Positions 33,674-41,987 of a DNA stretch of 64,000 nucleotides are shown piece by piece. The stretch covers positions 1 to 64,000 of the forward strand of contig NZ_JAFCJT010000024.1 of the NCBI RefSeq assembly GCF_018130785.1. The letters run 5' to 3'. The position numbers and the translations under genes are program-made. The notes under the pieces are model-generated. The model was not told the DNA's origin and did not search any database. It saw only the letters and a program-made list of their open reading frames with translations. This DNA comes from Bradyrhizobium liaoningense. Lineage in GTDB: Bacteria > Pseudomonadota > Alphaproteobacteria > Rhizobiales > Xanthobacteraceae. Positions within the stretch are counted from its first letter, which is position 1; each line of letters begins with the position of its first letter.

Positions 33674-34300
33674 ATGTCCTTCGATTTCAGCAAGCTTCTC
33701 TCTGTCGCCTGGGGTGGCTGGACCACGACCTGGCCGACACAACTGCTCGCCCTGATCTGGCTCGCCTGGCTCGCAAGCTGGGTCGGCGCCTCGTTCTGGC
33801 AGGGCCGCACCCAGAAGCAGGTGATGACGCTGGAGTCCGGCCGCTATCGCATCCCGATCCTGGTGGGCGGCATCCTGTTCACGCCATGGACCGCGGAAGT
33901 GCTCGGTGAAAAGCCGCTTTGGGTGTTCAGCAACGCCGGCGTCTACATCGTGGCGCTGATCGTGCTCGCCGGCATCTCCTTCACCTGGTGGGGACGGCTG
34001 CATCTCGGCCAGTTCTGGTCCAACACCATCACCCACAAGGAAGACCACCGCGTCATCGACACCGGCCCGTACGGCATCGTGCGCCATCCGATCTACACCG
34101 GCCTGATCCTCGGCATGCTGGTGACCGGCATCGCGGTCGGCACGGTGACCGCCATGCTCGGCGCGATCCTGATCTCGCTCGGCATGTGGCAGAAGGGCCG
34201 GATGGAAGAGGTGTTTCTGTCCAAGGAGCTCGGCGAAGACGCTTACGGCGCCTATTGCCGCCGCGTGCCGATGATCATTCCGTTCCTGTCGCCGCGGTGA
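33674..34300 (+). CDS. Isoprenylcysteine carboxylmethyltransferase-like membrane protein
   Basis: A 208-residue inner-membrane protein with about five helices. The conserved C-terminal core DTGPYGIVRHPIYTGLILG, then a helix and EEVFLSKELGEDAYGAYCRRV, is the S-adenosylmethionine-site signature of the ICMT/PEMT superfamily. Bacterial members methylate lipids or unknown small molecules rather than prenylated proteins. It starts 27 bp after the epimerase gene. A perfect hairpin at 34394-34420 follows and may end the transcript. Confidence 0.85.
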   Translation: MSFDFSKLLSVAWGGWTTTWPTQLLALIWLAWLASWVGASFWQGRTQKQVMTLESGRYRIPILVGGILFTPWTAEVLGEKPLWVFSNAGVYIVALIVLAGISFTWWGRLHLGQFWSNTITHKEDHRVIDTGPYGIVRHPIYTGLILGMLVTGIAVGTVTAMLGAILISLGMWQKGRMEEVFLSKELGEDAYGAYCRRVPMIIPFLSPR

Positions 34301-34393
34301 AGCGTCCCGAAGGCGCGGTCGCTGCGTTCCGCTTTCTCGGCACGACGTTACTGCTAGCGTTGGACTTGCGCTCGATCCAAGCTTTACCATCAG

Positions 34394-34420
34394 TCGCTTG
34401 CTTGTCAGCCAAGCAAGCGA
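34394..34420. terminator. Perfect 11-bp hairpin after the methyltransferase-like gene
   Basis: Arms TCGCTTGCTTG and CAAGCAAGCGA with loop TCAGC, 94 bp after the stop codon at 34300. There is no T-run, so it may be a Rho-dependent or 3'-stabilising structure. Confidence 0.45.
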
Positions 34421-34535
34421 CAATACGAAATATCTCGCAGGACGAGAGCGGGTCTGCGAGGGCATGCGCCTAGCCCTAGCGGTGGTGCCAGAGGAGCGAA
34501 GTCCGTAAACTGACAACGCTACGGAGAAGCCTATT

Positions 34536-34913
34536 ATGCAGTTGTCAAAGGTCGCCGCGTTGGCGCTCATCGCTAGCTTTCCAAGCCTACTGTCTGTATC
34601 TCGGGCGGCGGCCGTTTCTGAATGCTCAATCTCAGGCACACTGGCGGATTGGGGCGAGAACTCGACGGCCGACATTGACCTCACGTCCGGAGGAAGTTGC
34701 CAATTTCCAATCAAGATGCGCGGCACGGTGAGTGGCTCGGACATCTCTCAAAAGCCGTCACACGGCAAGCTGAAAAGGCTCAACCTGTCTACGTTCGAAT
34801 ACAAGGCAAAGGCCAAATATAAGGGTAGCGATACCTTTGCCATCAAAGCGACGGGTCAGGGACCGACAGCTTCTGGCACGTCGGTAATCACTGTGCACGC
34901 GACGATCAAATAG
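34536..34913 (+). CDS. Small exported protein of unknown function
   Basis: A 125-residue exported protein with a signal peptide at ~1-25 (MQLSKVAALALIASFPSLLS, ending near SRAAA). The mature ~100 residues look like one beta-sandwich domain. They carry two cysteines (CSISG and SCQF) and alternating strands ending SDTFAIKATGQGPTASGTSVITVHATIK, which resembles the Ig-like/cadherin-like strands of other exported proteins. It stands alone between two strong hairpins. GGAG lies 12 bases before the ATG. Confidence 0.65.
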   Translation: MQLSKVAALALIASFPSLLSVSRAAAVSECSISGTLADWGENSTADIDLTSGGSCQFPIKMRGTVSGSDISQKPSHGKLKRLNLSTFEYKAKAKYKGSDTFAIKATGQGPTASGTSVITVHATIK

Positions 34914-34991
34914 CGTTCCTCGCTCGATTGCATGGTGAACGCGGAAGCGCCAGCCGCCCGATGTCTCGCGCCAATGGCACCACGATGAAAA

Positions 34992-35018
34992 GGGACCATC
35001 GGAGTGACCGATGGTCCC
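34992..35018. terminator. Perfect 11-bp hairpin, probable two-way terminator
   Basis: Arms GGGACCATCGG and CCGATGGTCCC with loop AGTGA. AAA lies before it and AAAA directly after, and a smaller hairpin AGCCT-CAA-AGGCT follows at 35022-35034. It is 78 bp after the stop codon of the exported-protein gene. Confidence 0.55.
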
Positions 35019-35120
35019 AAAAGCCTCAAAGGCTCTTCGCTGGCAAAGGCCTTGCCGTGTCTTGCCAAGTTGGGCTGCGAGCAGACTTGGCGGGCTGCTT
35101 GCAGGGTTGATGCTCGCTTT

Positions 35121-35180
35121 ACGCTGGCCTTCTGGACCCTGGCCTCTTTGACGCTGGCCTTATGGACGCTGGTCCCGTCG
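35121..35180. repeat. Four degenerate 15-bp tandem units
   Basis: Units such as ACGCTGGCCTTCTGG, ACCCTGGCCTCTTTG and ACGCTGGCCTTATGG follow each other, then a more diverged copy. The period is 15 bp, that is five codons. Confidence 0.6.
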
Positions 35181-35435
35181 GACACTGGTTGCCATCGGCT
35201 CTGGTCACGTTGGCGCTCGTCGCTCTCGGCGCTGGATGGTGCGAGAAACCGACTCGATCAACCAACGCCAATTGAACTGCCGACCCGACGAATAGTCTAG
35301 GTGTTGTTGTCTGTTCCTTTCGAAGAAATTTGGGTTAGCGAGGCTGCCAATTCCCGCATCGTTGGATGTCATTTAACGACAACCGGCAGCCTGCCGACCG
35401 AATTGCGAATGGCGCACGTCCTCGCGCTCGACCCG

Positions 35436-35642
35436 TCAGCGCGAGTTTTGCTTTTTCGGGAATCGCACCCTTCTGGCGGGTTTTGTCACTGCAATGTCAG
35501 CCACGGCAGGGCTTGCGACCGACGCCGCGAGAATTTCGCATTGAGCATGCATCCAATGGACTTCCGCCTTTCCGTCGGGTTGACCATCGGCGACCCAGAG
35601 GTGGTAGGCGCGCTCGCGAATTGCCTCTTCCAGATTTGGCAT
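35436..35642 (-). CDS. DUF2934 small protein
   Basis: Sixty-eight residues. The N-terminal ~40 residues, LEEAIRERAYHLWVADGQPD followed by a Trp-containing helix and AQCEIL, are the DUF2934 signature (a short helical domain common in Rhizobiales, unknown function). The rest is a Val/Ala/Arg-rich tail. The ATG at 35642 is preferred over 35681 because AAGGAAA lies just before it and the domain starts there. It is alone in a sparse region. Confidence 0.82.
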   Translation of the reverse strand: MPNLEEAIRERAYHLWVADGQPDGKAEVHWMHAQCEILAASVASPAVADIAVTKPARRVRFPKKQNSR

Positions 35643-35935
35643 GGGATTTTCCTTGCGAATGATCCGCCCGGCCCCAGCCAAAAGACTTGCTCCAGTAGGG
35701 TTAATGAAATCTTAACGGGGCAGCGAAAGCCATGAGCCGTGTGGGTGCGGCCCAATGGCGGTCGGCGCTCATTGCGAGAAATCTCGGCAGCCGTCGCGGA
35801 CGCCGGTCGCAACGAACGATAATCCGCATGCGGCGACCGGCATCAAACTCATGCTTACCGGGGGTCGACGAGGCCGTGCACGGGCCGCCTCTTCGGGGGC
35901 TCGGGGTCCGATTGACACCAGCACAGCGAAACTAG
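35643..35935. other. Intergenic, nothing recognised
   Basis: No gene, repeat or hairpin that I can support. Confidence 0.35.
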
Positions 35936-36142
35936 TCAGTCGACTGGCGCGAGCCGTTCGTTCCACCGCGCCGCAAGGTTTTTGATCTGCTCGAAATGCA
36001 GGATCGCCGGTTCACCCTCGCGGACGATTGTCGTCCGCTTGCGTTCCTTGGGTGGCAACGTCATCGCGCGCGATACTGCCGCGCGCAGTTTCATCGAGCC
36101 GTGATCTGTCAGGGTGACGAGTTCTTCCGGGTCAAGGGCCAT
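35936..36142 (-). CDS. Small hypothetical protein
   Basis: Sixty-eight residues beginning MALDPEELVTLTDHGSMKLR, charged and without a membrane segment. It may form a short helix pair with a basic centre (PPKERKRTT), which would suit nucleic-acid or protein binding. No family recognised. Upstream on the same strand (36332-36814) is another small orphan. The composition looks coding rather than random. Confidence 0.55.
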   Translation of the reverse strand: MALDPEELVTLTDHGSMKLRAAVSRAMTLPPKERKRTTIVREGEPAILHFEQIKNLAARWNERLAPVD

Positions 36143-36331
36143 GGGTCCACGCCTACGCTACCGGCTGGCCCGCAAGCCAGCACACGCGCCCCGAATGCCC
36201 AATTCTTAAGATAGCCCAACATGGTTAATAGTTCGTTATCGTTTGGCTCAGACTTGCAGCAGGGGTAATTCGCCCGTGCCGCGCCGGTCCGCGCGGTAGC
36301 CCCCAGAGTGGGCCATTGCAGTCGCAATTGA

Positions 36332-36814
36332 TCAGGCTACCGCTGCCAACCTGCCATCGGCATGCGGATTTGCGCAAAGCAGACGCTTGCGAATGGCCTC
36401 TTCAACGAGCGCGAGCGCTTCCTTGGCTTGTCGCGCTTCGGCTTCCGCAACCTCGGCGCGAAGCTCTACGGCCGTCAACTTATCCTTCTGAGCCTCAATG
36501 CAGCACTGGGCTTGCTCCAGCGCTCGGCAAGCATCTTGCAACTTACGTTCGGTGGTGACGGTGAGTTCACGCTGTGCCCGCTCGGCGGCCTCCGCTCGCC
36601 CTTCGGCCAGCCGCAATCTTTCTAAGGCGCTCGTGCAAAGCGATTGGGCACGCGCTTCGGTCTCGCGGGCGTGCTTCTCCATATCGCGGAAGACATCGGC
36701 CGCTTGATATACCAGATCGAGAGCTGTTGCTCCCTTGTCTGGTGCCAGCGGTGAGGGAAAGCTCAGGACGCCCTCATCCCCTCCAACTGGCGCTCTGGAA
36801 CCACGCTGCGCCAT
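36332..36814 (-). CDS. Coiled-coil hypothetical protein
   Basis: A 160-residue protein starting MAQRGSRAPVGGDEG. From residue ~30 to 150 it is an almost continuous Ala/Glu/Arg/Lys/Gln-rich helix with heptad-like leucines and valines (ARETEARAQSLCTSALERLR and following), that is, a long coiled coil. No signal or membrane segment. Frames further upstream to 37315 do not look coding, so the ATG at 36814 is taken. Function unknown; scaffolding is a guess. Confidence 0.6.
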   Translation of the reverse strand: MAQRGSRAPVGGDEGVLSFPSPLAPDKGATALDLVYQAADVFRDMEKHARETEARAQSLCTSALERLRLAEGRAEAAERAQRELTVTTERKLQDACRALEQAQCCIEAQKDKLTAVELRAEVAEAEARQAKEALALVEEAIRKRLLCANPHADGRLAAVA

Positions 36815-37255
36815 GCAGTTCAAGCTCGTCGCGAACACACATACACGAGCAGTATCATGAACATCTGTGGTTAACGGATGGTTAAACAGTTGCACGCCTG
36901 GAGATGTCGTGACGGCGCGCGGCGGGCAATGGCACGGAAAATCAGTCGGCAACGTTCTTTGGGCGTGCCTAGCGTTGGAGCAGAGGCTCGCGCCGGCGGC
37001 TGGACCGGCAGATCGGCCGCTGACCTTCCCTCTCCATGCAAATTTGGTCGGCTGCCATTCCGCGGGAATAGGCGTCGGTCGAGTTCCGCAACGGTTGACC
37101 TTTTTACCGCTAACCAGTTGGATGCGCGCGCAACTGGGCATGACGACATCCATCGTGGATCTGGAGAGGTCGACGATCAGGCCTGAGCCCGCGCGGGGCT
37201 TGGTGCGATCCGGTGTTGGACTGTGCACTGTGCCTAGGGTTCGACAGGGGTTCTC
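36815..37255. other. Divergent intergenic region
   Basis: It separates the coiled-coil gene from the sorbosone-dehydrogenase-like gene. No further gene, repeat or clear promoter is seen. Confidence 0.35.
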
Positions 37256-38560
37256 ATGACTTTTTCCAGCATCTTCGCGCAGTTCGTTGCGCTCCTCGGT
37301 GGCATCGCGCTGCAATGGCGGAAGTTATCGGGCACCGTGCCTGCGCCGGCCTGGGGCCAGACGCCCTCCATTCCCGACGCGAAGCCGCAAGGCGCGATCC
37401 CGACGCTGAAGATGCCGACCGCCAGGGGCTGGAGCGAGGGCCACAAGCCGACGGTCGCCCCCGGGCTCAAGGTCAATGCGTTCGCGACCGGGCTCGACCA
37501 TCCGCGCTGGATCGAGGTGCTGCCGAATGGCGACGTGCTGATCGCGGAGGCGACGCAGATTGCGGGCGCGCCGAGGTCGGTGTTTCACTATGCGATGCAG
37601 GCGACGATGCGGCGCGCCGCAGCGCTCGGCGTCAGCGCCAACCGCATCACGCTGCTGCGCGACAAGAACGGCGACGGCGTCGCGGAGCATCGCGGCGCGT
37701 TCATGGAAAATCTGAGCCAGCCGTTCGGCATGGCACTGGTCGGCGACACCTTTTATGTCGGCAACACCGACGGCGTGATGGCGTTCCCCTATGTCGCGAA
37801 TGCCGACCGCATCACCGCGCCGGGCAAGCGGCTCACCACGTTCAAGCCAAGCGGCCACTGGACGCGCAGCCTGCTCGCAAGCCCCGACGGCAAGAAGCTC
37901 TATGCCGGCGTCGGCTCGCTCAGCAACATCGCCGAGATGGGCATGGAGGTCGAGGAAGGCCGCGCCGCGGTCTACGAGCTCGATCTCGCCGCTGGCACGC
38001 ATCGCATCTTTGGTGCCGGATTGCGCAACCCGGTCGGATTGGCGTGGGAGCCAACGACCGGCGTGCTCTGGACCGTCGTCAACGAGCGCGACGGTCTCGG
38101 CGACGAGACGCCGCCGGACTATCTCACCTCGGTGCGCGACGGCGGCTTCTACGGCTGGCCCTATTGCTACTGGGGCAAGACGGTCGACGATCGCGTACCG
38201 CAGGATCCAGCGAAGGTCGCCAAGGCGCTTCAACCGGACTACGCGCTCGGCGGTCACACCGCTTCGCTCGGCCTGTGCTGGATGCCCGCAGGGACCCTGC
38301 CCGGCTTCCCTGACGGCATGGTGATCGGCCAGCACGGCTCGTGGAATCGCAGCACGCTGTCCGGCTACAAGCTGGTGTTCATCCCGTTCGAGAACGGCAA
38401 GCCTTCCGGCCCCGGTCGCGACATACTGTCGGGCTTCCTGTCCCCGGACGAGAAGGAATCCTACGGCCGCCCGGTTGGCGTCGTGATCGGACCCGACAAG
38501 AAGTCGCTGCTGATGGCCGACGACGTCGGCAACGTGATCTGGCGCGTCACGGGCGCGTAG
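37256..38560 (+). CDS. Sorbosone dehydrogenase-like sugar dehydrogenase (GSDH fold)
   Basis: A 434-residue beta-propeller protein of the PQQ-dependent soluble glucose/L-sorbosone dehydrogenase type. A hydrophobic N-terminus (~3-20) could anchor or export it. The body has VNAFATGLDHPRWIEVLPNGDVLIAE, GAGLRNPVGLAWEPTTGVLWTV, DGGFYGWPYCYWG, and GRPVGVVIGPDKKSLLMADDVGNVIWRV at the end, the repeated blades of the family. It would oxidise an aldose or sorbosone with PQQ if active. The PQQ synthesis genes are not here. The stop codon lies 3 bp from the end of the convergent aspartate dehydrogenase gene. Confidence 0.88.
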   Translation: MTFSSIFAQFVALLGGIALQWRKLSGTVPAPAWGQTPSIPDAKPQGAIPTLKMPTARGWSEGHKPTVAPGLKVNAFATGLDHPRWIEVLPNGDVLIAEATQIAGAPRSVFHYAMQATMRRAAALGVSANRITLLRDKNGDGVAEHRGAFMENLSQPFGMALVGDTFYVGNTDGVMAFPYVANADRITAPGKRLTTFKPSGHWTRSLLASPDGKKLYAGVGSLSNIAEMGMEVEEGRAAVYELDLAAGTHRIFGAGLRNPVGLAWEPTTGVLWTVVNERDGLGDETPPDYLTSVRDGGFYGWPYCYWGKTVDDRVPQDPAKVAKALQPDYALGGHTASLGLCWMPAGTLPGFPDGMVIGQHGSWNRSTLSGYKLVFIPFENGKPSGPGRDILSGFLSPDEKESYGRPVGVVIGPDKKSLLMADDVGNVIWRVTGA

Positions 38561-38563
38561 AGG

Positions 38564-39397
38564 TTACGTTCCGACACAGAGCGTGGCGCGCTGCTTGCGC
38601 AGCAGCGCGATCACGGACAGCGCGGTGATGATCCCGGTTTTGGGATTTTCGGACGGGATGTTCTCGATCGACATCGAGAAGCGCGCCGAATCCGCCTCGA
38701 CCTCGATGCGGTGAACATTGCGCGTCACGGTCGGGTCGGCCCAGATCTGCACGAAGGTGCGGTCCGGCCCGACGCCCGCGAGCGACAGCGCGACCGCGAC
38801 GTTGAGATTTGCTGGAAAGCCCTTTGCGGCCTCGCGCGCGGTGCCCTCGAACAGCTTGAGCGGCTCGCGCAGATTGTCGATGTCGATGTTGTTCTGGACG
38901 ATGAACGGGGCGCCCCTCAACCCGTCGATCGGCTTGCGCGTCACCATCTTCACCGAATGAATGGTGCCGATCGCGGCGGCGTCGACGGCGTCGAGCCCGA
39001 TCAGCGCGCCGGTCGGCACGATGATTCTGCCGCCATTGGTTCGGGCGAGATCGACGAGATCAAAATTGTCGAGCAGTCCGCCGACGCTGACCACGACCGC
39101 GGCCTTGCCGCGCTTCACAGCGGGTTCGACGATCGCGCGCAATTGGCTGCTCGGTGCGCACTCGACCACGATGTCGGCGGCGTCGCCGAGCTGGTCGATC
39201 GGCATGATCTGCGGCGGGCGGCGCAAGCCGTTGAGGAAGGCCTGATGTTTTGCGGGATCGCGCACGGCCACGGCTGACAGCGTCAATCCCTCGATGCCCT
39301 CGTCGAGCGCGGTCGCGATCTTGCTGCCGATCGAGCCCAGTCCCGCGATGGCAACCCGCAACTCGCCCGACGCTTTCTGTTCAGTCATCGCATCCAC
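38564..39397 (-). CDS. nadX: L-aspartate dehydrogenase
   Basis: A 277-residue NAD(P)-dependent enzyme. The Rossmann motif AIAGLGSIGSKIATAL opens the chain. ADIVVECAPSSQLRAIVEPA, VVVSVGGLLDNFDL and PTGALIGLDAVDAAA are typical of aspartate dehydrogenase (DUF108), which makes iminoaspartate for NAD synthesis or deaminates aspartate. It follows a LysR gene by 28 bp on the same strand, so it may be under that regulator rather than in an NAD operon. An alternative ATG lies three codons in. The gene symbol is by family similarity. Confidence 0.83.
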   Translation of the reverse strand: MDAMTEQKASGELRVAIAGLGSIGSKIATALDEGIEGLTLSAVAVRDPAKHQAFLNGLRRPPQIMPIDQLGDAADIVVECAPSSQLRAIVEPAVKRGKAAVVVSVGGLLDNFDLVDLARTNGGRIIVPTGALIGLDAVDAAAIGTIHSVKMVTRKPIDGLRGAPFIVQNNIDIDNLREPLKLFEGTAREAAKGFPANLNVAVALSLAGVGPDRTFVQIWADPTVTRNVHRIEVEADSARFSMSIENIPSENPKTGIITALSVIALLRKQRATLCVGT

Positions 39398-39425
39398 CTT
39401 CTGTCGAAGCCAGTGTCATAGCTCC

Positions 39426-40343
39426 TCACGCCTCCCGCGCATAGCTGCGCAGGCGCCCCTCGAGCACCGCCAGCATGGCATCGCGGGCCGGGTCGCGCGA
39501 GCCGCGCAGCCATGCGGCCGCGAGCGGCAGCCGGCCGACGGGACCGCTCTGCCTCGGCCGAAGCGGGACGAAGCGCACGCCTGATACCGCCATCCGGGTC
39601 GTCCAGCGCGGCACGATCGCGACCCCGAGCTTCGTGGCCACCAGATGGATGATGGTCTGCTTCTCGTCGGCGACCTGCACGATGCGCGGCGTCAACCCGG
39701 CCTGCTCGAACAGCTTTATGGTGAGGTCGTGGCTGTGCGGGCGCGAGCGGCGGTCCGGCACCAGCATCGCTTCCTCGGCGATCTGCGCCAATGTGACCGA
39801 CTTGCGTTCGGCGAGCGCGTGCCGCTGCGGGAACGCCACGATCGCGGTCTCCTGGAGCAGATCGCGGAATTCGAGCCGCTTGTCCGCGCTGTCGGGCGGA
39901 CGGACGAAAGCGAGATCGAGCGCGCCGGTCAGGATCTTTGGCAGCAGCCGGACGGTCTTGTCTTCGAGCAGTTGCACCGCGATCTCCGGATGCTTGTCGC
40001 GGAAGTCGCGCAGCAGCGCCGGCAGCAATCCTGCCGCCGCGCTGTCGATGGCGCCGACACGGAGCCGCCGCGCGGCGCCTGCGCGTGAGCGGTTTCGCAG
40101 ATTGTTCTCGACCGCCTCGACCTTGGCGAGGATCGCGCGGGCATCACGGAGCAGTGTCGAGCCGTCTTCCGTGAGCGACACCGCGCGCGTCGTCCGCGCG
40201 AACAGCCGCGTGCCCAGATCCTCTTCCAGCAGCCTGATCTGCCGGCCGAGCGCGGAAGGCAGCATCTGGAGCTGCTGCGCCGCATGGCCGAAATGCAGTT
40301 GCTCGGCCGCCGCCACGAAGCATCGCAACTGATGCAATTCCAT
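39426..40343 (-). CDS. LysR family transcriptional regulator
   Basis: A 305-residue regulator. The N-terminal winged helix-turn-helix MELHQLRCFVAAAEQLHFGH, then a recognition-helix region ending RLFARTTRAVSLTEDG, is typical of LysR. The C-terminal effector domain runs from ~90. It is divergent from the MFS-tartrate dehydrogenase pair and upstream of nadX in its own direction. A TTATA-N11-TATAA box at 40543-40563 is a candidate binding site. The effector may be tartrate or an aspartate-related acid (inference from neighbours only). Confidence 0.93.
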   Translation of the reverse strand: MELHQLRCFVAAAEQLHFGHAAQQLQMLPSALGRQIRLLEEDLGTRLFARTTRAVSLTEDGSTLLRDARAILAKVEAVENNLRNRSRAGAARRLRVGAIDSAAAGLLPALLRDFRDKHPEIAVQLLEDKTVRLLPKILTGALDLAFVRPPDSADKRLEFRDLLQETAIVAFPQRHALAERKSVTLAQIAEEAMLVPDRRSRPHSHDLTIKLFEQAGLTPRIVQVADEKQTIIHLVATKLGVAIVPRWTTRMAVSGVRFVPLRPRQSGPVGRLPLAAAWLRGSRDPARDAMLAVLEGRLRSYAREA

Positions 40344-40401
40344 CCAAGGTCCTCTGGTCTCGCCCTACGCAATCGCATCAAGCGATTTACACCAGGTCGT
40401 C

Positions 40402-40513
40402 ATGCCCGGGCATAGCCGTCCGAAGGACGGCGTCGCTTCCGTTCGCCTACGCCCGGGCATCCACGTTCTTTGTGCCGCCAGGAAAGGCGTGGATGGCCGG
40501 GACAAGCCCGGCC
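40402..40513. repeat. Composite palindromic repeat in divergent promoter region
   Basis: ATGCCCGGGCAT (40402-40413) is a perfect palindrome. GCCGTCC-GAA-GGACGGC (40415-40431) is a hairpin. A second GCCCGGGCAT lies at 40451-40460, and GGCCGGG/CCCGGCC (40495-40513) closes the set. It is a common type of Bradyrhizobium intergenic repeat (recalled), here between the LysR gene and its divergent target. Confidence 0.7.
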
Positions 40514-40542
40514 AGGACGGCGTGGCGGCCTTCCAGCGAGAA

Positions 40543-40563
40543 TTATATCATTTTTTTGTATAA
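40543..40563. promoter_or_regulatory. Candidate LysR-type box TTATA-N11-TATAA
   Basis: Arms TTATA (40543-40547) and TATAA (40559-40563) flank 11 bases, matching the T-N11-A rule for LysR-family sites. The arms are the only A/T-rich run in this GC-rich intergenic region and lie 105 bp before the MFS start. Confidence 0.5.
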
Positions 40564-40667
40564 ACCAGCGCCAATTGAGTATGCCTCCTTCCCCCGCCTA
40601 GGCTCATGGCCGGCGTGGACCTCCAGGTCCGCCGACACACCAACAAACCGGAACTTGGGAGGCCAGG

Positions 40668-41966
40668 GTGGCGAGCGAGATTCAGACGCGCGTGCTGCGC
40701 AAGATCACCTGGCGCATCGTTCCCTTCATCATGCTGCTGTACTTCGTGGCCTTCATCGACCGCGTCAATATCGGCTTTGCCTCGCTGACGATGAACAAGG
40801 ACATCGGCCTGTCGCCCACGGTCTACGGCTTCGGCGCCGGCGTCTTCTTCTGGGGCTATTTCCTGTTCGAGGTGCCATCCAACATCATCCTGCACAAGGT
40901 CGGCGCGCGGATCTGGATTGCGCGGGTGATGATCACCTGGGGCCTCGTGTCGGCGGCGATGGCGTTCGTGCAGGGCACGACCAGCTTCTACGTGCTGCGC
41001 TTCCTGCTTGGCGTCGCCGAAGCCGGCTTCTTTCCCGGCATCATTCTCTACCTCTCCTACTGGTTCCCGGCGCGCCAGCGTGCCGCGGTGACCGCGCTGT
41101 TCATGGCGGCCGCGCCACTCTCGACCGTGCTGGGCTCGCCGATATCGGGCGCGTTGCTGGAGATGGACGGCCATCTCGGCTTCAAGGGCTGGCAATGGCT
41201 GTTCGTGCTGGAGGCGCTGCCGGCCGTGGTGCTCGGCTTCGTCGTGCTTGGTTTCCTGACCGATCGCCCCGAGAAGGCGAAGTGGCTTGCGGAGGACGAG
41301 CGGCGCTGGCTGGTCGAGACCATGAACGCTGAGACCACCAGCAAGGCCGCGACCGCGAGCCACAGCATCTGGCGCGGGCTTGCGGACCCGCGGGTCCTGG
41401 CGCTGTCGCTGATCTATTTCGGCACCTCGGCCGGCCTCTACACGCTCGGCGTCTGGGCGCCGCAGATCATCAAGCAGTTCGGCCTGTCCTCGCTCCAGGT
41501 CGGCTTCCTCAATGCATTGCCCGCAACCGCCGCCGTCGTCGCCATGATCCTGTGGGCGCGACATTCGGACCGCACCGGCGAGCGCACCTGGCACGTCGTG
41601 TGGGCCTGCCTGATCGCCGCTGCGGGCCTCGCCTATGCCGGCCTAGCGGCCGGCGTCGTCGCCGTGCTGGTCGCGCTGGCGATGGTGAACATCGGCATCT
41701 CTTCGGCCAAGCCGCCGCTGTGGAGCATGCCGACGTTGTTCCTGTCCGGCCCCGCGGCCGCGGCAGGGATCGCCACCATCAACTCGATCGGCAATCTTGG
41801 CGGCTTCGCCGGTCCCGCCATGATCGGCTGGATCAAGGACCAGACCGGCAGTTTTGTCGGCGGCCTCTATTTCGTCAGCGGCCTGCTCGTTCTCTCGGCG
41901 GTCCTGACCCTGCTATTGTCGCGCGCGCAGACCGCGCCCGTCGAACCCGTCCCGCAATCCCACTGA
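40668..41966 (+). CDS. MFS transporter, ACS family (tartrate/phthalate-type)
   Basis: A 432-residue inner-membrane symporter with about 12 helices. RKITWRIVPFIMLLYFVAFI near the start, DRVNIGFASLTMNKDIGLSP and GVFFWGYFLFEVPSNIILHK are the signature of the anion:cation symporter family, which takes up tartrate, phthalate, glucarate and related acids. The start is GTG at 40668, with GGGAGG six bases before it. It is followed 21 bp later by tartrate dehydrogenase, so tartrate or a related hydroxyacid is the likely substrate. Confidence 0.9.
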   Translation: MASEIQTRVLRKITWRIVPFIMLLYFVAFIDRVNIGFASLTMNKDIGLSPTVYGFGAGVFFWGYFLFEVPSNIILHKVGARIWIARVMITWGLVSAAMAFVQGTTSFYVLRFLLGVAEAGFFPGIILYLSYWFPARQRAAVTALFMAAAPLSTVLGSPISGALLEMDGHLGFKGWQWLFVLEALPAVVLGFVVLGFLTDRPEKAKWLAEDERRWLVETMNAETTSKAATASHSIWRGLADPRVLALSLIYFGTSAGLYTLGVWAPQIIKQFGLSSLQVGFLNALPATAAVVAMILWARHSDRTGERTWHVVWACLIAAAGLAYAGLAAGVVAVLVALAMVNIGISSAKPPLWSMPTLFLSGPAAAAGIATINSIGNLGGFAGPAMIGWIKDQTGSFVGGLYFVSGLLVLSAVLTLLLSRAQTAPVEPVPQSH

Positions 41967-41987
41967 CATCCCAAACGGAGCATCTTC

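Larger units (their letters stand above)
34914..35435. other. Gene-poor stretch with hairpins and a short tandem repeat
   Basis: No supported gene. It contains tandem hairpins at 34992-35034 and about four 15-bp units at 35121-35180. Frames open across the tandem units on both strands encode pentapeptide-like repeats, but lack starts or composition typical of genes. Confidence 0.4.

Noticed and set aside
35004..35300. 98-codon frame across the 15-bp tandem repeat
   Set aside because: The TLAFW-like pentads come from the DNA repeat. The rest of the frame is not protein-like and has no start signal beyond chance.
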